Source of the DNA: SG8-41 sp964521405
GTDB lineage: Bacteria; Pseudomonadota; Gammaproteobacteria; Burkholderiales; SG8-41
Length of the DNA stretch: 26,327 nt
Direction: 5' to 3'
Assembly: GCA_964521405.1 (NCBI GenBank)
Contig: CAZFRR010000045.1
Location: 1 to 26,327, forward strand
Position numbers and translations under genes: made by a program. Each line of letters opens with the position of its first letter. The stretch's first letter is position 1. Shown in pieces: positions 13,334 to 21,610 of this stretch. The notes beneath the pieces are model-generated. The model ran no database searches, was not told where the DNA came from, and saw only the letters and a program-made list of their open reading frames with translations.

Positions 13334-14305
13334 ATGCCTTATGCAATGCGAATTTACGAGAACGGCGGGGCGGACAAGCTGCGCTGGGAAGAAGTGCAGG
13401 TCGGCGCGCCGGGCGAGGGCCAGGTGCGGGTACGCAACACCGCGGTCGGCTTGAATTACGTCGATACCTACCAGAGGAGCGGGCTCTACCCGCTGCCGCT
13501 GCCGTTCACGCTCGGCTCCGAAGGGGCCGGCGTGGTGGAGGCGGTCGGGCCCAAGGTGAAGGACCTCAAGGTCGGAGATCGCGTGGCCTATGCCGGGCCG
13601 CTCGGCGCCTACGCCGAAGTGCTGCTGCGTCCTGCCGATCGACTGGTGAAGATTCCCGCGGGCGTGGACGACCGGACGGCCGCCGCGATGATGTTAAAGG
13701 GGCTCACCGCGCACTACCTGGTCCGGCGCACCTATCGCGTCAAGAAGGGCGACACGATCCTCATGCACGCAGCGGCCGGCGGCGTCGGCCTGATCCTGTG
13801 CCAGTGGGCCAAGGCGCTGGGCGCGACCGTGATCGGCACCGTGGGCAGCGATGAGAAGGCCGCGCTGGCGAAAAAAGCGGGTTGCAAGCACGTCATCGTC
13901 ACTTCGCGCGAGAACTTCGTCGAGCGCGTGAAGGCGATCACCAAGGGCAGGGGCGTGCCGGTGGTCTATGACGGCGTCGGCAAGGACACCTTCATGGGCT
14001 CGCTCGACTGCCTCTCGCCGCTCGGGATGATGGTGAGCTTCGGCAATGCCTCGGGCCCGGTACCGCCTTTCAACGCCGGCATCCTGGCGCAGAAAGGCTC
14101 GTTGTTCCTGACGCGGCCGACGCTGGCCACCTACACCGCTTCGCGGGAAGACCTGGTGAAGGCGGCGCAGGAACTGTTCGCGGTGGTGAAAAGCCGCAAG
14201 GTCAGGATTGCGGTCAACCAGACTTACCCGCTGCGCGAGGCGGCGCGGGCGCAAACCGATCTCGAGTCCCGGAAAACAACGGGATCAACAGTGTTGATCC
14301 CGTAA
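13334..14305 (+). CDS. qor: NADPH:quinone oxidoreductase (zinc-independent MDR family)
   Basis: A 323-residue cytosolic reductase of the medium-chain dehydrogenase superfamily, zeta-crystallin/QorA type, which reduces quinones or related enones with NADPH. The N-terminal catalytic domain holds GLNYVDTYQRSGLYP and LGSEGAGVVEAVG. The Rossmann domain has the AAAGGVG nucleotide loop (146-152) and VYDGVGKDTF. The cysteine and histidine zinc ligands of alcohol dehydrogenases are absent, consistent with QorA. ATG 13334 has AAGGAG with 7-base spacing; a GTG at 13328 is too close to that site. The C-terminal codons and stop form a perfect hairpin, and a second hairpin with T-run follows. Confidence 0.92.
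   Translation: MPYAMRIYENGGADKLRWEEVQVGAPGEGQVRVRNTAVGLNYVDTYQRSGLYPLPLPFTLGSEGAGVVEAVGPKVKDLKVGDRVAYAGPLGAYAEVLLRPADRLVKIPAGVDDRTAAAMMLKGLTAHYLVRRTYRVKKGDTILMHAAAGGVGLILCQWAKALGATVIGTVGSDEKAALAKKAGCKHVIVTSRENFVERVKAITKGRGVPVVYDGVGKDTFMGSLDCLSPLGMMVSFGNASGPVPPFNAGILAQKGSLFLTRPTLATYTASREDLVKAAQELFAVVKSRKVRIAVNQTYPLREAARAQTDLESRKTTGSTVLIP
14279..14303 (+). repeat. Perfect hairpin in the last codons of qor
   Basis: ACGGGATCAAC (14279-14289) pairs with GTTGATCCCGT (14293-14303) around AGT. The stem encodes the C-terminal TGSTVLIP and ends on the first base of TAA. It is followed by the short direct repeats GTGATGA/GTGATGG/GTGATGA (14306-14326). Confidence 0.65.
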
Positions 14306-14329
14306 GTGATGAGTGATGGGTGATGAGAG

Positions 14330-14352
14330 GGCCGCGCGCTGCGCGGCCTTTT
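14330..14352 (+). terminator. Intrinsic terminator of qor
   Basis: GGCCGCGC (14330-14337), loop GCT and GCGCGGCC (14341-14348), directly followed by TTTTCTTT. This is a textbook terminator in the plus direction. Confidence 0.8.
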
Positions 14353-14407
14353 CTTTGGCGTCTTGGCGGTTAAGTTCAGTTCTTGGTTTTCCTTTGCGGT
14401 GAGAGAT
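14353..14407 (-). repeat. Repeat copies after the proline iminopeptidase stop
   Basis: On the minus strand ATCTCTCACCGCAAAGG begins 5 bases after the stop of pip, and a second copy CTTAACCGCCAAGACGCCAA follows at 14374-14355. Both have the sense orientation relative to pip. Confidence 0.65.
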
Positions 14408-14411
14408 TGTC

Positions 14412-15380
14412 CTAGCGACGCAGCTTGAACCGCTCCGCCGCCTTGACCAGTTCGGCGCAAATGCCGGGCTCCCACGCGGAATGCCCGGCTTCCGGCACCA
14501 CGATGTACTCGGCTTCGGGCCAGGCGCGGGCGAGGTCATCCGCGCTGACGATCGGGCACACCGCGTCGTAGCGGCCTTGCACGATCACGCAGGGGATATG
14601 CCGCAGCCGGTGCGCGTTGGCGAGGAGGGCGTTTTCCGGCAGGAAGATGTCGTGGCTGAAGTAGTGCGCCTCGATGCGCGCGAGGCCCAGCGACACCACG
14701 TCTCCCGCGAAATAGGCGACCGTCTCCGGGCTGGGCAGCAGCGTCGAGCACGTGCCCTCGTAAGTGCTCCAGGCGCGCGCCGCCGGCAGGTGCACGGCGG
14801 GGTCGCGGTCGGTGAGGCGCTTGTAATAAGCGGCCAGGAGGCCGCCGCGCTCGGCGACGGGTATGGCTTCGGCGAAAGTTCGCCAGGCTTCCGGGAACAG
14901 GTTGCGCAGGCCGTAGAGAAACCAGTCGATCTCGGACGCGCGGCAGAGGAACACACCGCGCAGGATGAACCCCGTGCAGCGCTCCGGGTGCTCCTCGCCG
15001 TAAGCGAGCGCGAGCGTGCTGCCCCAGGAGCCGCCGAACACGAGCCAGCGCTCGATTCCCAGGTGGCTGCGCAGCCGCTCGATGTCGGCGACGAGGCGCG
15101 GCGTCGTGTTCTCGCGCAGCTCGCCGAGCGGCGTGGAGCGGCCGGCGCCGCGCTGGTCGAAAATGACGATACGGTAGTGCGCCGGGTCGAAAAAGCGCCG
15201 ATGGGCGGCAGAGGCGCCGGCGCCGGGGCCGCCGTGCAGGAACAGCACCGGTGCGCCTTCGGGGTTGCCCGACTGCTCCCAGTACATCGCGTGCAGGCCG
15301 TCGAGCTTCAGCATGCCCGCGCTGTAGGGCTCGATCTCGGGATAGAGCTCCGCGCGCGGGATGTGAGAGATGTCAGCCAT
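14412..15380 (-). CDS. pip: Proline iminopeptidase
   Basis: Alpha/beta-hydrolase of peptidase family S33 that removes N-terminal proline from peptides in the cytosol; 322 residues, normal for the family. The oxyanion motif HGGPGAG lies at 49-55, the nucleophile elbow GGSWGS has S118, the acid is D272 (GRYDAVCP) and the base is H300 (AGHSAWEPG). DQRGAGRSTP and the N-terminal LYPEIEPY are typical of Pip. ATG 15380 gives the family N-terminus but has no Shine-Dalgarno sequence (the leader reads CTCCTCC). A promoter may lie just upstream (TTCCAA, 18 bases, TATGGT on the minus strand, 15439-15410), implying a short leader. It follows the GntR gene by 69 bases in the same direction. Confidence 0.93.
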   Translation of the reverse strand: MADISHIPRAELYPEIEPYSAGMLKLDGLHAMYWEQSGNPEGAPVLFLHGGPGAGASAAHRRFFDPAHYRIVIFDQRGAGRSTPLGELRENTTPRLVADIERLRSHLGIERWLVFGGSWGSTLALAYGEEHPERCTGFILRGVFLCRASEIDWFLYGLRNLFPEAWRTFAEAIPVAERGGLLAAYYKRLTDRDPAVHLPAARAWSTYEGTCSTLLPSPETVAYFAGDVVSLGLARIEAHYFSHDIFLPENALLANAHRLRHIPCVIVQGRYDAVCPIVSADDLARAWPEAEYIVVPEAGHSAWEPGICAELVKAAERFKLRR

Positions 15381-15449
15381 GCGGAGGAGCGGTAACAGCG
15401 GGTGCCGTGACCATAGCACAGGTCCGCGCGCGATTGGAACCGCGGGCGG

Positions 15450-16157
15450 TCACGCCAGGCGCTTCCGACGCTCCGGTTGGACGGCGAGGGCGGCATGCGC
15501 AGTGTGCAACCGGTGCACCGTGATGTTGCGCACCGAGGCCTTGCTCGATTCGATGTGCGAGCGCAGCAACAGATTCGACTGATCGAGCCTGCGCCGCAGC
15601 ACGTTGCGCAGGATCTGTGCGTGCTCGTCGTAAGTCGAATCGATGCGATCGGGCTGCGTGAAATCGAGCCTGCGGATGATGCGGATGCGCTCGGTGATGT
15701 CGTGATGGATGCGCGCCATTTCCGGATTGCCCGCGGCGGCCACCAGCCCGCTGTGAAATTTCTCGTCTAGAACGCAGACCCGTTGCGGATCCCGCACGCG
15801 CTTGTCCGGTGGTGCGAGCCAGGTTGCCTTGAGATCCTCGAGGCCGGGATGGGCCTCCTTCTCGCACAGCTTGCGCACCGCCGCGAGTTCGAGGATGACG
15901 CGCACGTCGTAGAGGTTTTCGAACGATTCGAAGTCGAACGGCTTGACGCTCCAGCCGTTGCGCGAGGACACCAGGATGTAGCCTTCGCGCTCGAGCCGGT
16001 AGAGCGCCTCGCGTACCGGCGTGCGCGAGACGCTGACCCACCCGGCGACCTCGGTCTCGGTGAAGCGTGCGCCGGGCAGCAGCCGGAAATCGAAGATGTC
16101 GTTCTTGATCCGGTCGTAGACGGCGGCTGCCAGATTGGTTTTCGGCGCGGGTTTCAT
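15450..16157 (-). CDS. GntR-family transcriptional regulator (FCD/FadR subfamily)
   Basis: A 235-residue DNA-binding regulator. The winged helix-turn-helix covers about 8-75: VYDRIKNDIFDFRLLPGARF, then the recognition segment VSVSRTPVREALYRLEREGY. The C-terminal all-helical FCD ligand domain (about 85-225) contains RVILELAAVRKL, DEKFHSGLVAAAGN and a late EHAQILRNVL, which carry the Asp/His residues usual for metal and carboxylate binding. It is the last gene of the allophanate hydrolase/ABC operon, 19 bases after the second ATPase gene. Its target is probably the palindrome at 23447-23460. ATG 16157 gives a normal length; longer frames overlap the ATPase gene. The effector is unknown. Confidence 0.88.
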   Translation of the reverse strand: MKPAPKTNLAAAVYDRIKNDIFDFRLLPGARFTETEVAGWVSVSRTPVREALYRLEREGYILVSSRNGWSVKPFDFESFENLYDVRVILELAAVRKLCEKEAHPGLEDLKATWLAPPDKRVRDPQRVCVLDEKFHSGLVAAAGNPEMARIHHDITERIRIIRRLDFTQPDRIDSTYDEHAQILRNVLRRRLDQSNLLLRSHIESSKASVRNITVHRLHTAHAALAVQPERRKRLA

Positions 16158-16176
16158 GGCAACGTGCCGGCTTCGA

Positions 16177-17127
16177 TCATGCGAAATGACAGGCGCTGGC
16201 ATGGCCCGGCTCGATCTCGCGCAGTAGCGGCCCTTCCGTGCGGCAGCGCTCAGCCTGTTTCGGGCAGCGGCCATAGAAGCGGCAGACGTTCGGGTCGGGA
16301 TTGACGGGGCTGCGCGGCTCGCCCGGCAGCACCTCGCGCCCGTCGGCGCGGCCGCCGATCGCGGGGATCGCCTGGATGAGCGCCCGCGTGTAGGGATGGG
16401 CGGGTCTGCTGAACAGCGCTTCAGTCGAGCCCTGTTCGACGATGCGGCCGAGGTACATGACGATCACCCGGTCGCAGAGCATTCTCACCACGTTGAGGTC
16501 GTGGGAGACGAAGAGATAACTCATGCCGAGCCCGCGCTTCAACTCGGCCAGGAGCTTCAGGATGGTGGCCTGGACCGAGACGTCGAGCGCCGCGGTGGGC
16601 TCGTCGAGCACCAGCAGCTCGGGGCGCAACGCAATGGCGCGCGCGATGCCCACCCGCGCCTTTTGTCCGCCGGAGAGCTGGTGCGGATAGCGCGGCAGTA
16701 ACTCGTCAGGCAGCCCGACCTGCGCGGCGGCATTTTCGACTGCCAGCGTGAGCGCTTTCGCATCGCTCACGCCGCCGAGGAGGCGCAACGGCTCGGCGAT
16801 GGTGTCGAAGGCGGTGAAGCGCGGATTCAAGCTGTCGGTCGGGTCCTGGAAAACCATCTGGATCTTCGACCGGAACTGCGTGCCGGAAAAGGCGCGCGCG
16901 GGGATGAAGCCGATGTTGCGGCCGCCGAAGATGATGTCGCCGGCAGTCGGGTCGAGCAGGCGGGTGACGAGGCGCGCCAGCGTCGACTTGCCGCAACCGG
17001 ACTCGCCCACCAGGCCGACGCTCTCGCCCGCGCCGATCGAAAACGAAACGTCATCCACCGCATGCAGCGCGGCTCGCTTGCCCACGGTGAAATGCTTCTT
17101 CAGCTCGACGACGTCCAGGAGATTCAT
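16177..17127 (-). CDS. Oligopeptide/dipeptide-type ABC transporter ATPase (DppF/OppF-like)
   Basis: Second nucleotide-binding subunit of the importer, 316 residues, acting at the cytoplasmic face. Walker A is GESGCGKST (41-49), Q-loop VFQDP, signature LSGGQ (151-155), Walker B LLVLDEP (171-177) and switch histidine in VSHDL. The C-terminal oligopeptide domain follows HPYTRALI and has four cysteines (CRFYGRC, then C and C), a pattern linked to an iron-sulfur site in related Dpp ATPases. Its ATG overlaps the preceding gene's TGA (ATGA), so the two ATPases are translationally coupled. Confidence 0.92.
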   Translation of the reverse strand: MNLLDVVELKKHFTVGKRAALHAVDDVSFSIGAGESVGLVGESGCGKSTLARLVTRLLDPTAGDIIFGGRNIGFIPARAFSGTQFRSKIQMVFQDPTDSLNPRFTAFDTIAEPLRLLGGVSDAKALTLAVENAAAQVGLPDELLPRYPHQLSGGQKARVGIARAIALRPELLVLDEPTAALDVSVQATILKLLAELKRGLGMSYLFVSHDLNVVRMLCDRVIVMYLGRIVEQGSTEALFSRPAHPYTRALIQAIPAIGGRADGREVLPGEPRSPVNPDPNVCRFYGRCPKQAERCRTEGPLLREIEPGHASACHFA

Positions 17128-18095
17128 AGGGGATTAAAGCAACGCACGCCATGGTCGGGCCCGTGGACGATTTCGGGCGGGGACTCGATCGGGCACTGGG
17201 CGAGCGCGCGCTCGCAACGCGCGTGAAACCGGCAGGCCGGCAGGTCCTCGCGGCGCAGGTCCGGGAGGTTGCCGGGAATCGAATCGAGCGCCTCGATCGT
17301 CCCGTGAGGGCCCGGCGTCGAGGCGATCAGCCGGGCAGTGTAGGGATGCAGCGGCCTGTCAAACAGCGCGGCGGTCGGCGCCGACTCCACGACATGGCCG
17401 GCGTGCATCACCACGATGCGGTCGCAATATTCCGAAGCGAGCGCAAGGTCGTGCGTGATCAGGATGCATGCCATATTGCGCGCGCGCGCCAGTTCCCTCG
17501 TGAGTTCCAGGATCGCTGCCTGGGTGGTGACGTCGAGCCCGGTGGTGGGCTCGTCGGCGATCAGGAGCGAGGGGTTGCAGGCAAGGGCAAGGGCGATCAT
17601 CACGCGCTGGCACTGGCCGCCGGAGAGTTCGAACGGGTAAGCCCCATAGCGCCGCTCGGGGTCGGGGATGCGCACCTGGGAGAGCACCTCGACCGCTCTG
17701 CGTTTCAGCTGCGGCAACGGCGTGCTGGCATGGGTCCTCAGCACATCCTCAATCTGCCGGCCGACGCGGCGGATGGGATTCAACGCCGTGCGCGGATTCT
17801 GGAAGATCATCGCGATCTCCCGGCCGCGCACCTCCTGCAGCGTCATCTCGCTCGCCGCGAGCATGTCGAGGCCTCCGAATGCGATCGAGCCGCCCGTAAT
17901 CCGCGCCGCGCGGTCGAGGATGCGCAGGCAGGCGAAGGCCAGCACCGACTTGCCCGAGCCGGACTCGCCGACGATGCCGACCGTTTCGCCCTTCCTGACC
18001 TCGAGGCTGACGCGGTCGAGCGCGTGCACGGTGCCGGAGCGGGTGCGAAACTCGAGCGACAAGTCCTTTACTTCAAGCAGCGGCGCGGCGTTCAT
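17124..18095 (-). CDS. Oligopeptide/dipeptide-type ABC transporter ATPase (DppD/OppD-like)
   Basis: First nucleotide-binding subunit, 323 residues. Walker A is GESGSGKS (43-50), the Q-loop is IFQNP, signature LSGGQ (157-161), Walker B LLIADEP (177-183), D-loop GLDV and switch ITHDL. The C-terminal extension has HPYTARLI and four cysteines (CRFHARC, C, C). It partners the OppF-like protein as a heterodimer. ATG 18095 overlaps the permease stop by ATGA; the longer frame to 18200 lies inside the permease gene and was not used. Confidence 0.92.
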   Translation of the reverse strand: MNAAPLLEVKDLSLEFRTRSGTVHALDRVSLEVRKGETVGIVGESGSGKSVLAFACLRILDRAARITGGSIAFGGLDMLAASEMTLQEVRGREIAMIFQNPRTALNPIRRVGRQIEDVLRTHASTPLPQLKRRAVEVLSQVRIPDPERRYGAYPFELSGGQCQRVMIALALACNPSLLIADEPTTGLDVTTQAAILELTRELARARNMACILITHDLALASEYCDRIVVMHAGHVVESAPTAALFDRPLHPYTARLIASTPGPHGTIEALDSIPGNLPDLRREDLPACRFHARCERALAQCPIESPPEIVHGPDHGVRCFNPL

Positions 18096-18940
18096 GTCCT
18101 CATCCTCGGGTCCATGATGTCGCGCAATCCGTCGCCGAGCAGGTTGAAGCAGAACACGGCGAGCATCAGCGCCGCGCCGGGGAACAGCGCTATCCACCAT
18201 TCACCGGAGATGATGTAGGTCGCGCCCTCGGCGACCATGATGCCCCACTCCGCCTGGGGCGGCCGCACGCCCAGGCCGATGAACGAGAGGCCGGCGGCGT
18301 TGAGAATTGCCCAGCCCATGTTGAGCGAGATTTGCACCATCATCGGCGGCAGCACGTTGGGGAAAATATGCAGCGCCAGTATGCGCAGGTTGGAGTTGCC
18401 CGCCAGGCGCGCGGCTTCGACGTAGCCGGCGTTGCGCCGCACGTTCACCTCGGCGCGCGCGACGCGGATGTAGAACGGCAGGTTGATGATGGCGGTGGCG
18501 AGCACGACGTTGGCCACCGTGTTGCCGAGCGCGGCGACGATGCCCATCGCCAGCACGAACAGCGGGAAGGCCATGATGGTGTCCGCGAGCCGCCCGACCA
18601 CGCGATCCGTCCAGCCGCCGTAGAAACCGGCCAGCGAGCCCAGCGCCGCGCCGGCGACGAACGAGGCGGCGACGGCGGAGACGGCGATGCCGAAATCGAG
18701 CCGCGCCGCGACGATGATGCGCGAGAGCACGTCGCGCCCCAGCGCGTCGGTGCCGAACCAGTATTGCGCCGAAGGCGGCTTCAGCGCCATCGGGGTGTTG
18801 GAGGCGAGCGGATCGTAGGGCGCGATCCACGGCCCGAACAGCGCGAGCAGCACGAACGCCGCGAACAGCAGGAACGCGCCGAGTGTCACCGGGTTCTCGG
18901 TGGCGACGTAACGGATGTGCCGCAGGGTTTCGGCGTTCAT
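18092..18940 (-). CDS. Dipeptide-type ABC permease (DppC-like)
   Basis: Inner-membrane permease of 282 residues. The first helix is at about 20-42 (LGAFLLFAAFVLLALFGPWI), followed by the OppC_N motif APYDPLASN and the conserved WFGTDALGRDVLSRII of DppC proteins. Four to five more helices and the EAA loop (YVEAARLAGNSNLRI...HIFPNVLPP) follow, and it ends GDGLRDIMDPRMR, the usual DppC end. It forms the channel with the DppB-like subunit. ATG 18940 overlaps the preceding TGA (ATGA). The open frame extends 206 codons upstream in shadow of dppB and is not coding there. Confidence 0.93.
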   Translation of the reverse strand: MNAETLRHIRYVATENPVTLGAFLLFAAFVLLALFGPWIAPYDPLASNTPMALKPPSAQYWFGTDALGRDVLSRIIVAARLDFGIAVSAVAASFVAGAALGSLAGFYGGWTDRVVGRLADTIMAFPLFVLAMGIVAALGNTVANVVLATAIINLPFYIRVARAEVNVRRNAGYVEAARLAGNSNLRILALHIFPNVLPPMMVQISLNMGWAILNAAGLSFIGLGVRPPQAEWGIMVAEGATYIISGEWWIALFPGAALMLAVFCFNLLGDGLRDIMDPRMRT

Positions 18941-19950
18941 CCCTCGAGGCCCACCCGGGGATCGATCACGCTGTAGAGGACGTCGATAGCGAGGTTGAGC
19001 GCAACGTAGAGCAGCGCCATCGTCAGCACGAAGCCCTGCACCGGCGCGTAGTCGGAAGCGATCAGCGCCTCGAGCACGTAGGAGCCGATGCCCGGCCAGG
19101 CGAACACTTTTTCCACCAGCACGTTCGAGCCCAGCAGGAAAGAGAACACCATGCCGAGCGTGGTCACCACCGGGAGCAGCGCGTTGCGCAGCGCGTAGGT
19201 GTAGAGCACCTTGCCGCGCGGCAGGCCGGAGGCCCGCGCGGTGCGGATGAAGTCGGAGGACAGCACGCCGAGCATCGAGGCGCGCGTCATGCGCATGAGC
19301 GGCGCCATGACGAAGAGGGCGAGCGTCAGCGCCGGCAGCACGAGTTGCTTCAGGGCCGCCCCGAACAGCTCGAAGTCCCTCGCCGCCAGGCTGTCGATGA
19401 GATAGAAGCCGGTGAACGCCGGCGGCGACGGGAACGAGACATCGAGCCGGCCGACCGGCGGGGGCGCGAGGCCGAGCAGAAAGTAGAAAACGTAGGCGAG
19501 CAGCAGGCCGGTGAAGAAGGTGGGCAGCGATACGCCCGCGGTGGCGAGCATGCGGCACAGGTGGTCGGACCAGGAGCCGGGCCGCGTCGCGGCAAACACG
19601 CCGAGCGGGACGGCCACCGCGCAGGCGAAGAGCAACCCCGCCAGCGTGAGCTCCAGCGAGGCCGGCAGCCGCGCGACGATCTCGGCGAGCACCGGCTGGC
19701 CGGTGGACAGCGAATTGCCGAATTCCCCCCGCGCCAGCTCCCGCAGGTAGAGCGCGAACTGGTGCGCGAGGCTCTGGTTGAGCCCCAGTTGCGCGCGGAT
19801 CTGCTCGATCGCCTCCTGGGTTGCCGCCGGCCCGGCGAAGTAGGCCGCCGGGTCGCCGGGCAGGGCGCGCGTCAAGAGAAACGTGACGATGACGACCCCG
19901 ATCACGTTCGGGATCGCCCCCGCCAGCCGCTTGAGGATCATGCGCAACAC
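18937..19950 (-). CDS. Dipeptide-type ABC permease (DppB-like)
   Basis: Inner-membrane permease of 337 residues from GTG 19950. It begins with the helix ILKRLAGAIPNVIGVVIVTF and the DppB motif LPGDPAAYF. Six helices are visible, with the EAA-type loop FIRTARASGLPRGKVLYTYA and the end VLYSVIDPRVGLEG typical of DppB. I prefer GTG 19950 because AAGGGAG stands 7 bases upstream. ATG 19941, three codons later, has no ribosome site at correct spacing but would give nearly the same protein. The gene starts 28 bases after the substrate-binding protein's stop. Confidence 0.92.
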   Translation of the reverse strand: MLRMILKRLAGAIPNVIGVVIVTFLLTRALPGDPAAYFAGPAATQEAIEQIRAQLGLNQSLAHQFALYLRELARGEFGNSLSTGQPVLAEIVARLPASLELTLAGLLFACAVAVPLGVFAATRPGSWSDHLCRMLATAGVSLPTFFTGLLLAYVFYFLLGLAPPPVGRLDVSFPSPPAFTGFYLIDSLAARDFELFGAALKQLVLPALTLALFVMAPLMRMTRASMLGVLSSDFIRTARASGLPRGKVLYTYALRNALLPVVTTLGMVFSFLLGSNVLVEKVFAWPGIGSYVLEALIASDYAPVQGFVLTMALLYVALNLAIDVLYSVIDPRVGLEG

Positions 19951-19978
19951 GACGCCGCTCCCTTGCGCCTGCCCCCGG

Positions 19979-21580
19979 TTATGACTTCTCCAGGTTGCGG
20001 TAGTCCGGCTGCAGGTGGAACCAGTAGCGGTAGCCTTTGATGCTTTTCTGCATCGCGACGTCGAAGTTGGGCTGCGCGATCGGCACGCGCGGCACGTCCG
20101 TGAAGGCGAGGCTGACGAAACCGCGCACGGCGTCGTCGTACTTCTTCTTGTCGGCTTCAAAGCGCGCGGTATCGATGAGTTTGTCCATCTCCGGGCTCTG
20201 GTAGCTCATGGTGTTGAACACCGCGTTCTGGCCGTGATAGTTCCAGAAGAAGAAATACTCGGGCGTGTTCAGCCAGCCGCCGAAGCGGTTCAATATCAGC
20301 GGCAGGTCCTTCTTCAGTATCGCCGCGCGCCAGTTGGCGCCGGGAATCTTGTTGATGGTCGCCTTGATGCGGATCATGGCGAGCGCTTCCTGGATGAGGA
20401 TGCACGCGGGTTCCGACACCGTGCCCTGGCCGAGGTCGAAAGACAGCGTCGTCTCGAAGCCGCCCGCCATGTCGGCTTCCTTCATGAGCTGCAGCGCCTT
20501 GGGAATGCTGTACTGGTAGGGGTGCGGTTGCGGCCAGGCCGCGTTCTTCACCGCGGCGCCTCCCCACAGCTTGGTGGAGCGCCCGTACATCGCGCTGTCC
20601 ATGATTTTTTCGTAGGGTATGGCGTAAGCCACCGCCTGGCGCACTTTCGGGTTGTTGAACGGCGGCCGGGTCACGTTCATGCCGAGATACCAGATCGAGT
20701 TCTCGATCGGCGTCGACTGCACCACCACTTTGCCGCCCTGGCCCAGCTCGAGAAAATCCTTGGGCGGCATTTCGTAGGTCATGTCGATGTCGCCTTTCTC
20801 GAGGAGCGCGCGGCGGCTGCCCGCGGACGGAATTTCGCGCAGGATGACGCGGCGGATCTTCGGCAATGGCCCCGATTTCCACTCTTCGTAGCGCGCGTAG
20901 ACGATCTCCTGGCCCGGCTTCCACGATTCGACCTTGTAGGCGCCCCCGCCCGCGACGTTGTTCTTGGTCCAGTTAAGACCCCAGGGATCCTCCTTGGTCG
21001 CGTTTTTCTGCACCAGCGCCGAGTTGAAGATCGAGGGCACCGGCACGGCGAGGTCCATCATCGTGTGCCGGTCCTTGCGCAGGAAATCGATGCGGAAAGT
21101 GTGACTGTCCACCACCACGAACTGCTCGGGCTTTTCCAGCGACCCGGCTTTCATCTGGAAGGTCGGGAAGCCGCCCACGGAAATGGCGCGCTCCAGCGAC
21201 CACTTCACGTCCTTGGCGGTCACCGGCGTGCCGTCATGGAACCTGGCGTTCTTGCGCAATTTGAAGGTCACCGACATGCCGTCGGCAGCCAGCTGCCACG
21301 ATTCGGCGAGCTCGGGCTCGAGCTTGGTGTAGTCGTAGGTGACGACGCCGTTCGCCAGCGTCTTCCTGCCGAAGGTCATCAGGCGGTCATAGCACACCCA
21401 GGACACGCCGTACGCCGGGCGGTTGGCGCCGACCGTGTGGATGTCGAGCGAATTCGGGCCGGTCTCGTTGGCGACGACGAGCAGTTCACGGCGCCGGTCG
21501 CTCTGCGCCATTGCCTCGTACGACAGCAACGGGCTGCCCGCGAGCGCTGCGGAAGTCAATAGAAAATCGCGTCGTTTCAT
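19979..21580 (-). CDS. ABC transporter substrate-binding protein (peptide/nickel family, SBP_bac_5)
   Basis: Periplasmic solute receptor of 533 residues that delivers ligand to the DppBC-like permeases. It carries a Tat-type signal (MKRRDFLLTSAALAGS, predicted cleavage after AMA at 22-24), suggesting folded export. Family hallmarks are LAESWQLAADGMSVTFKLRK, ARFHDGTPVTAKDVKWSLER and a central NNPKVRQAVAYAIPYEKI. The family binds peptides, opines, nickel chelates and other compounds; the neighbouring allophanate hydrolase hints at a ureido or amide compound here. ATG 21580 has AAGGAG 7 bases upstream, and the gap to the hydrolase stop is 30 bases. Confidence 0.92.
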   Translation of the reverse strand: MKRRDFLLTSAALAGSPLLSYEAMAQSDRRRELLVVANETGPNSLDIHTVGANRPAYGVSWVCYDRLMTFGRKTLANGVVTYDYTKLEPELAESWQLAADGMSVTFKLRKNARFHDGTPVTAKDVKWSLERAISVGGFPTFQMKAGSLEKPEQFVVVDSHTFRIDFLRKDRHTMMDLAVPVPSIFNSALVQKNATKEDPWGLNWTKNNVAGGGAYKVESWKPGQEIVYARYEEWKSGPLPKIRRVILREIPSAGSRRALLEKGDIDMTYEMPPKDFLELGQGGKVVVQSTPIENSIWYLGMNVTRPPFNNPKVRQAVAYAIPYEKIMDSAMYGRSTKLWGGAAVKNAAWPQPHPYQYSIPKALQLMKEADMAGGFETTLSFDLGQGTVSEPACILIQEALAMIRIKATINKIPGANWRAAILKKDLPLILNRFGGWLNTPEYFFFWNYHGQNAVFNTMSYQSPEMDKLIDTARFEADKKKYDDAVRGFVSLAFTDVPRVPIAQPNFDVAMQKSIKGYRYWFHLQPDYRNLEKS

Positions 21581-21610
21581 GGTGCTCTCCTTGTGATTGA
21601 AACTATCGGG

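Noticed and set aside
13201..14407. qor with its inverted repeat copies on both sides as a composite mobile unit
   Set aside because: Each copy is explained by the general rule that copies follow stop codons in sense orientation (ACT gene and pip converge on qor's flanks). No transposase or target duplication is seen.
18941..19558. N-terminal extension of the DppC-like frame by 206 codons
   Set aside because: It lies in a different frame across dppB, is Arg/Ala/Pro-rich and precedes the conserved DppC N-terminus at 18940.
20015..21562. A 515-codon plus-strand frame opposite the substrate-binding protein, and a 415-codon one opposite atzF (22367-23614)
   Set aside because: Antisense shadows with no recognisable domain or ribosome site; the minus-strand genes are unmistakable.
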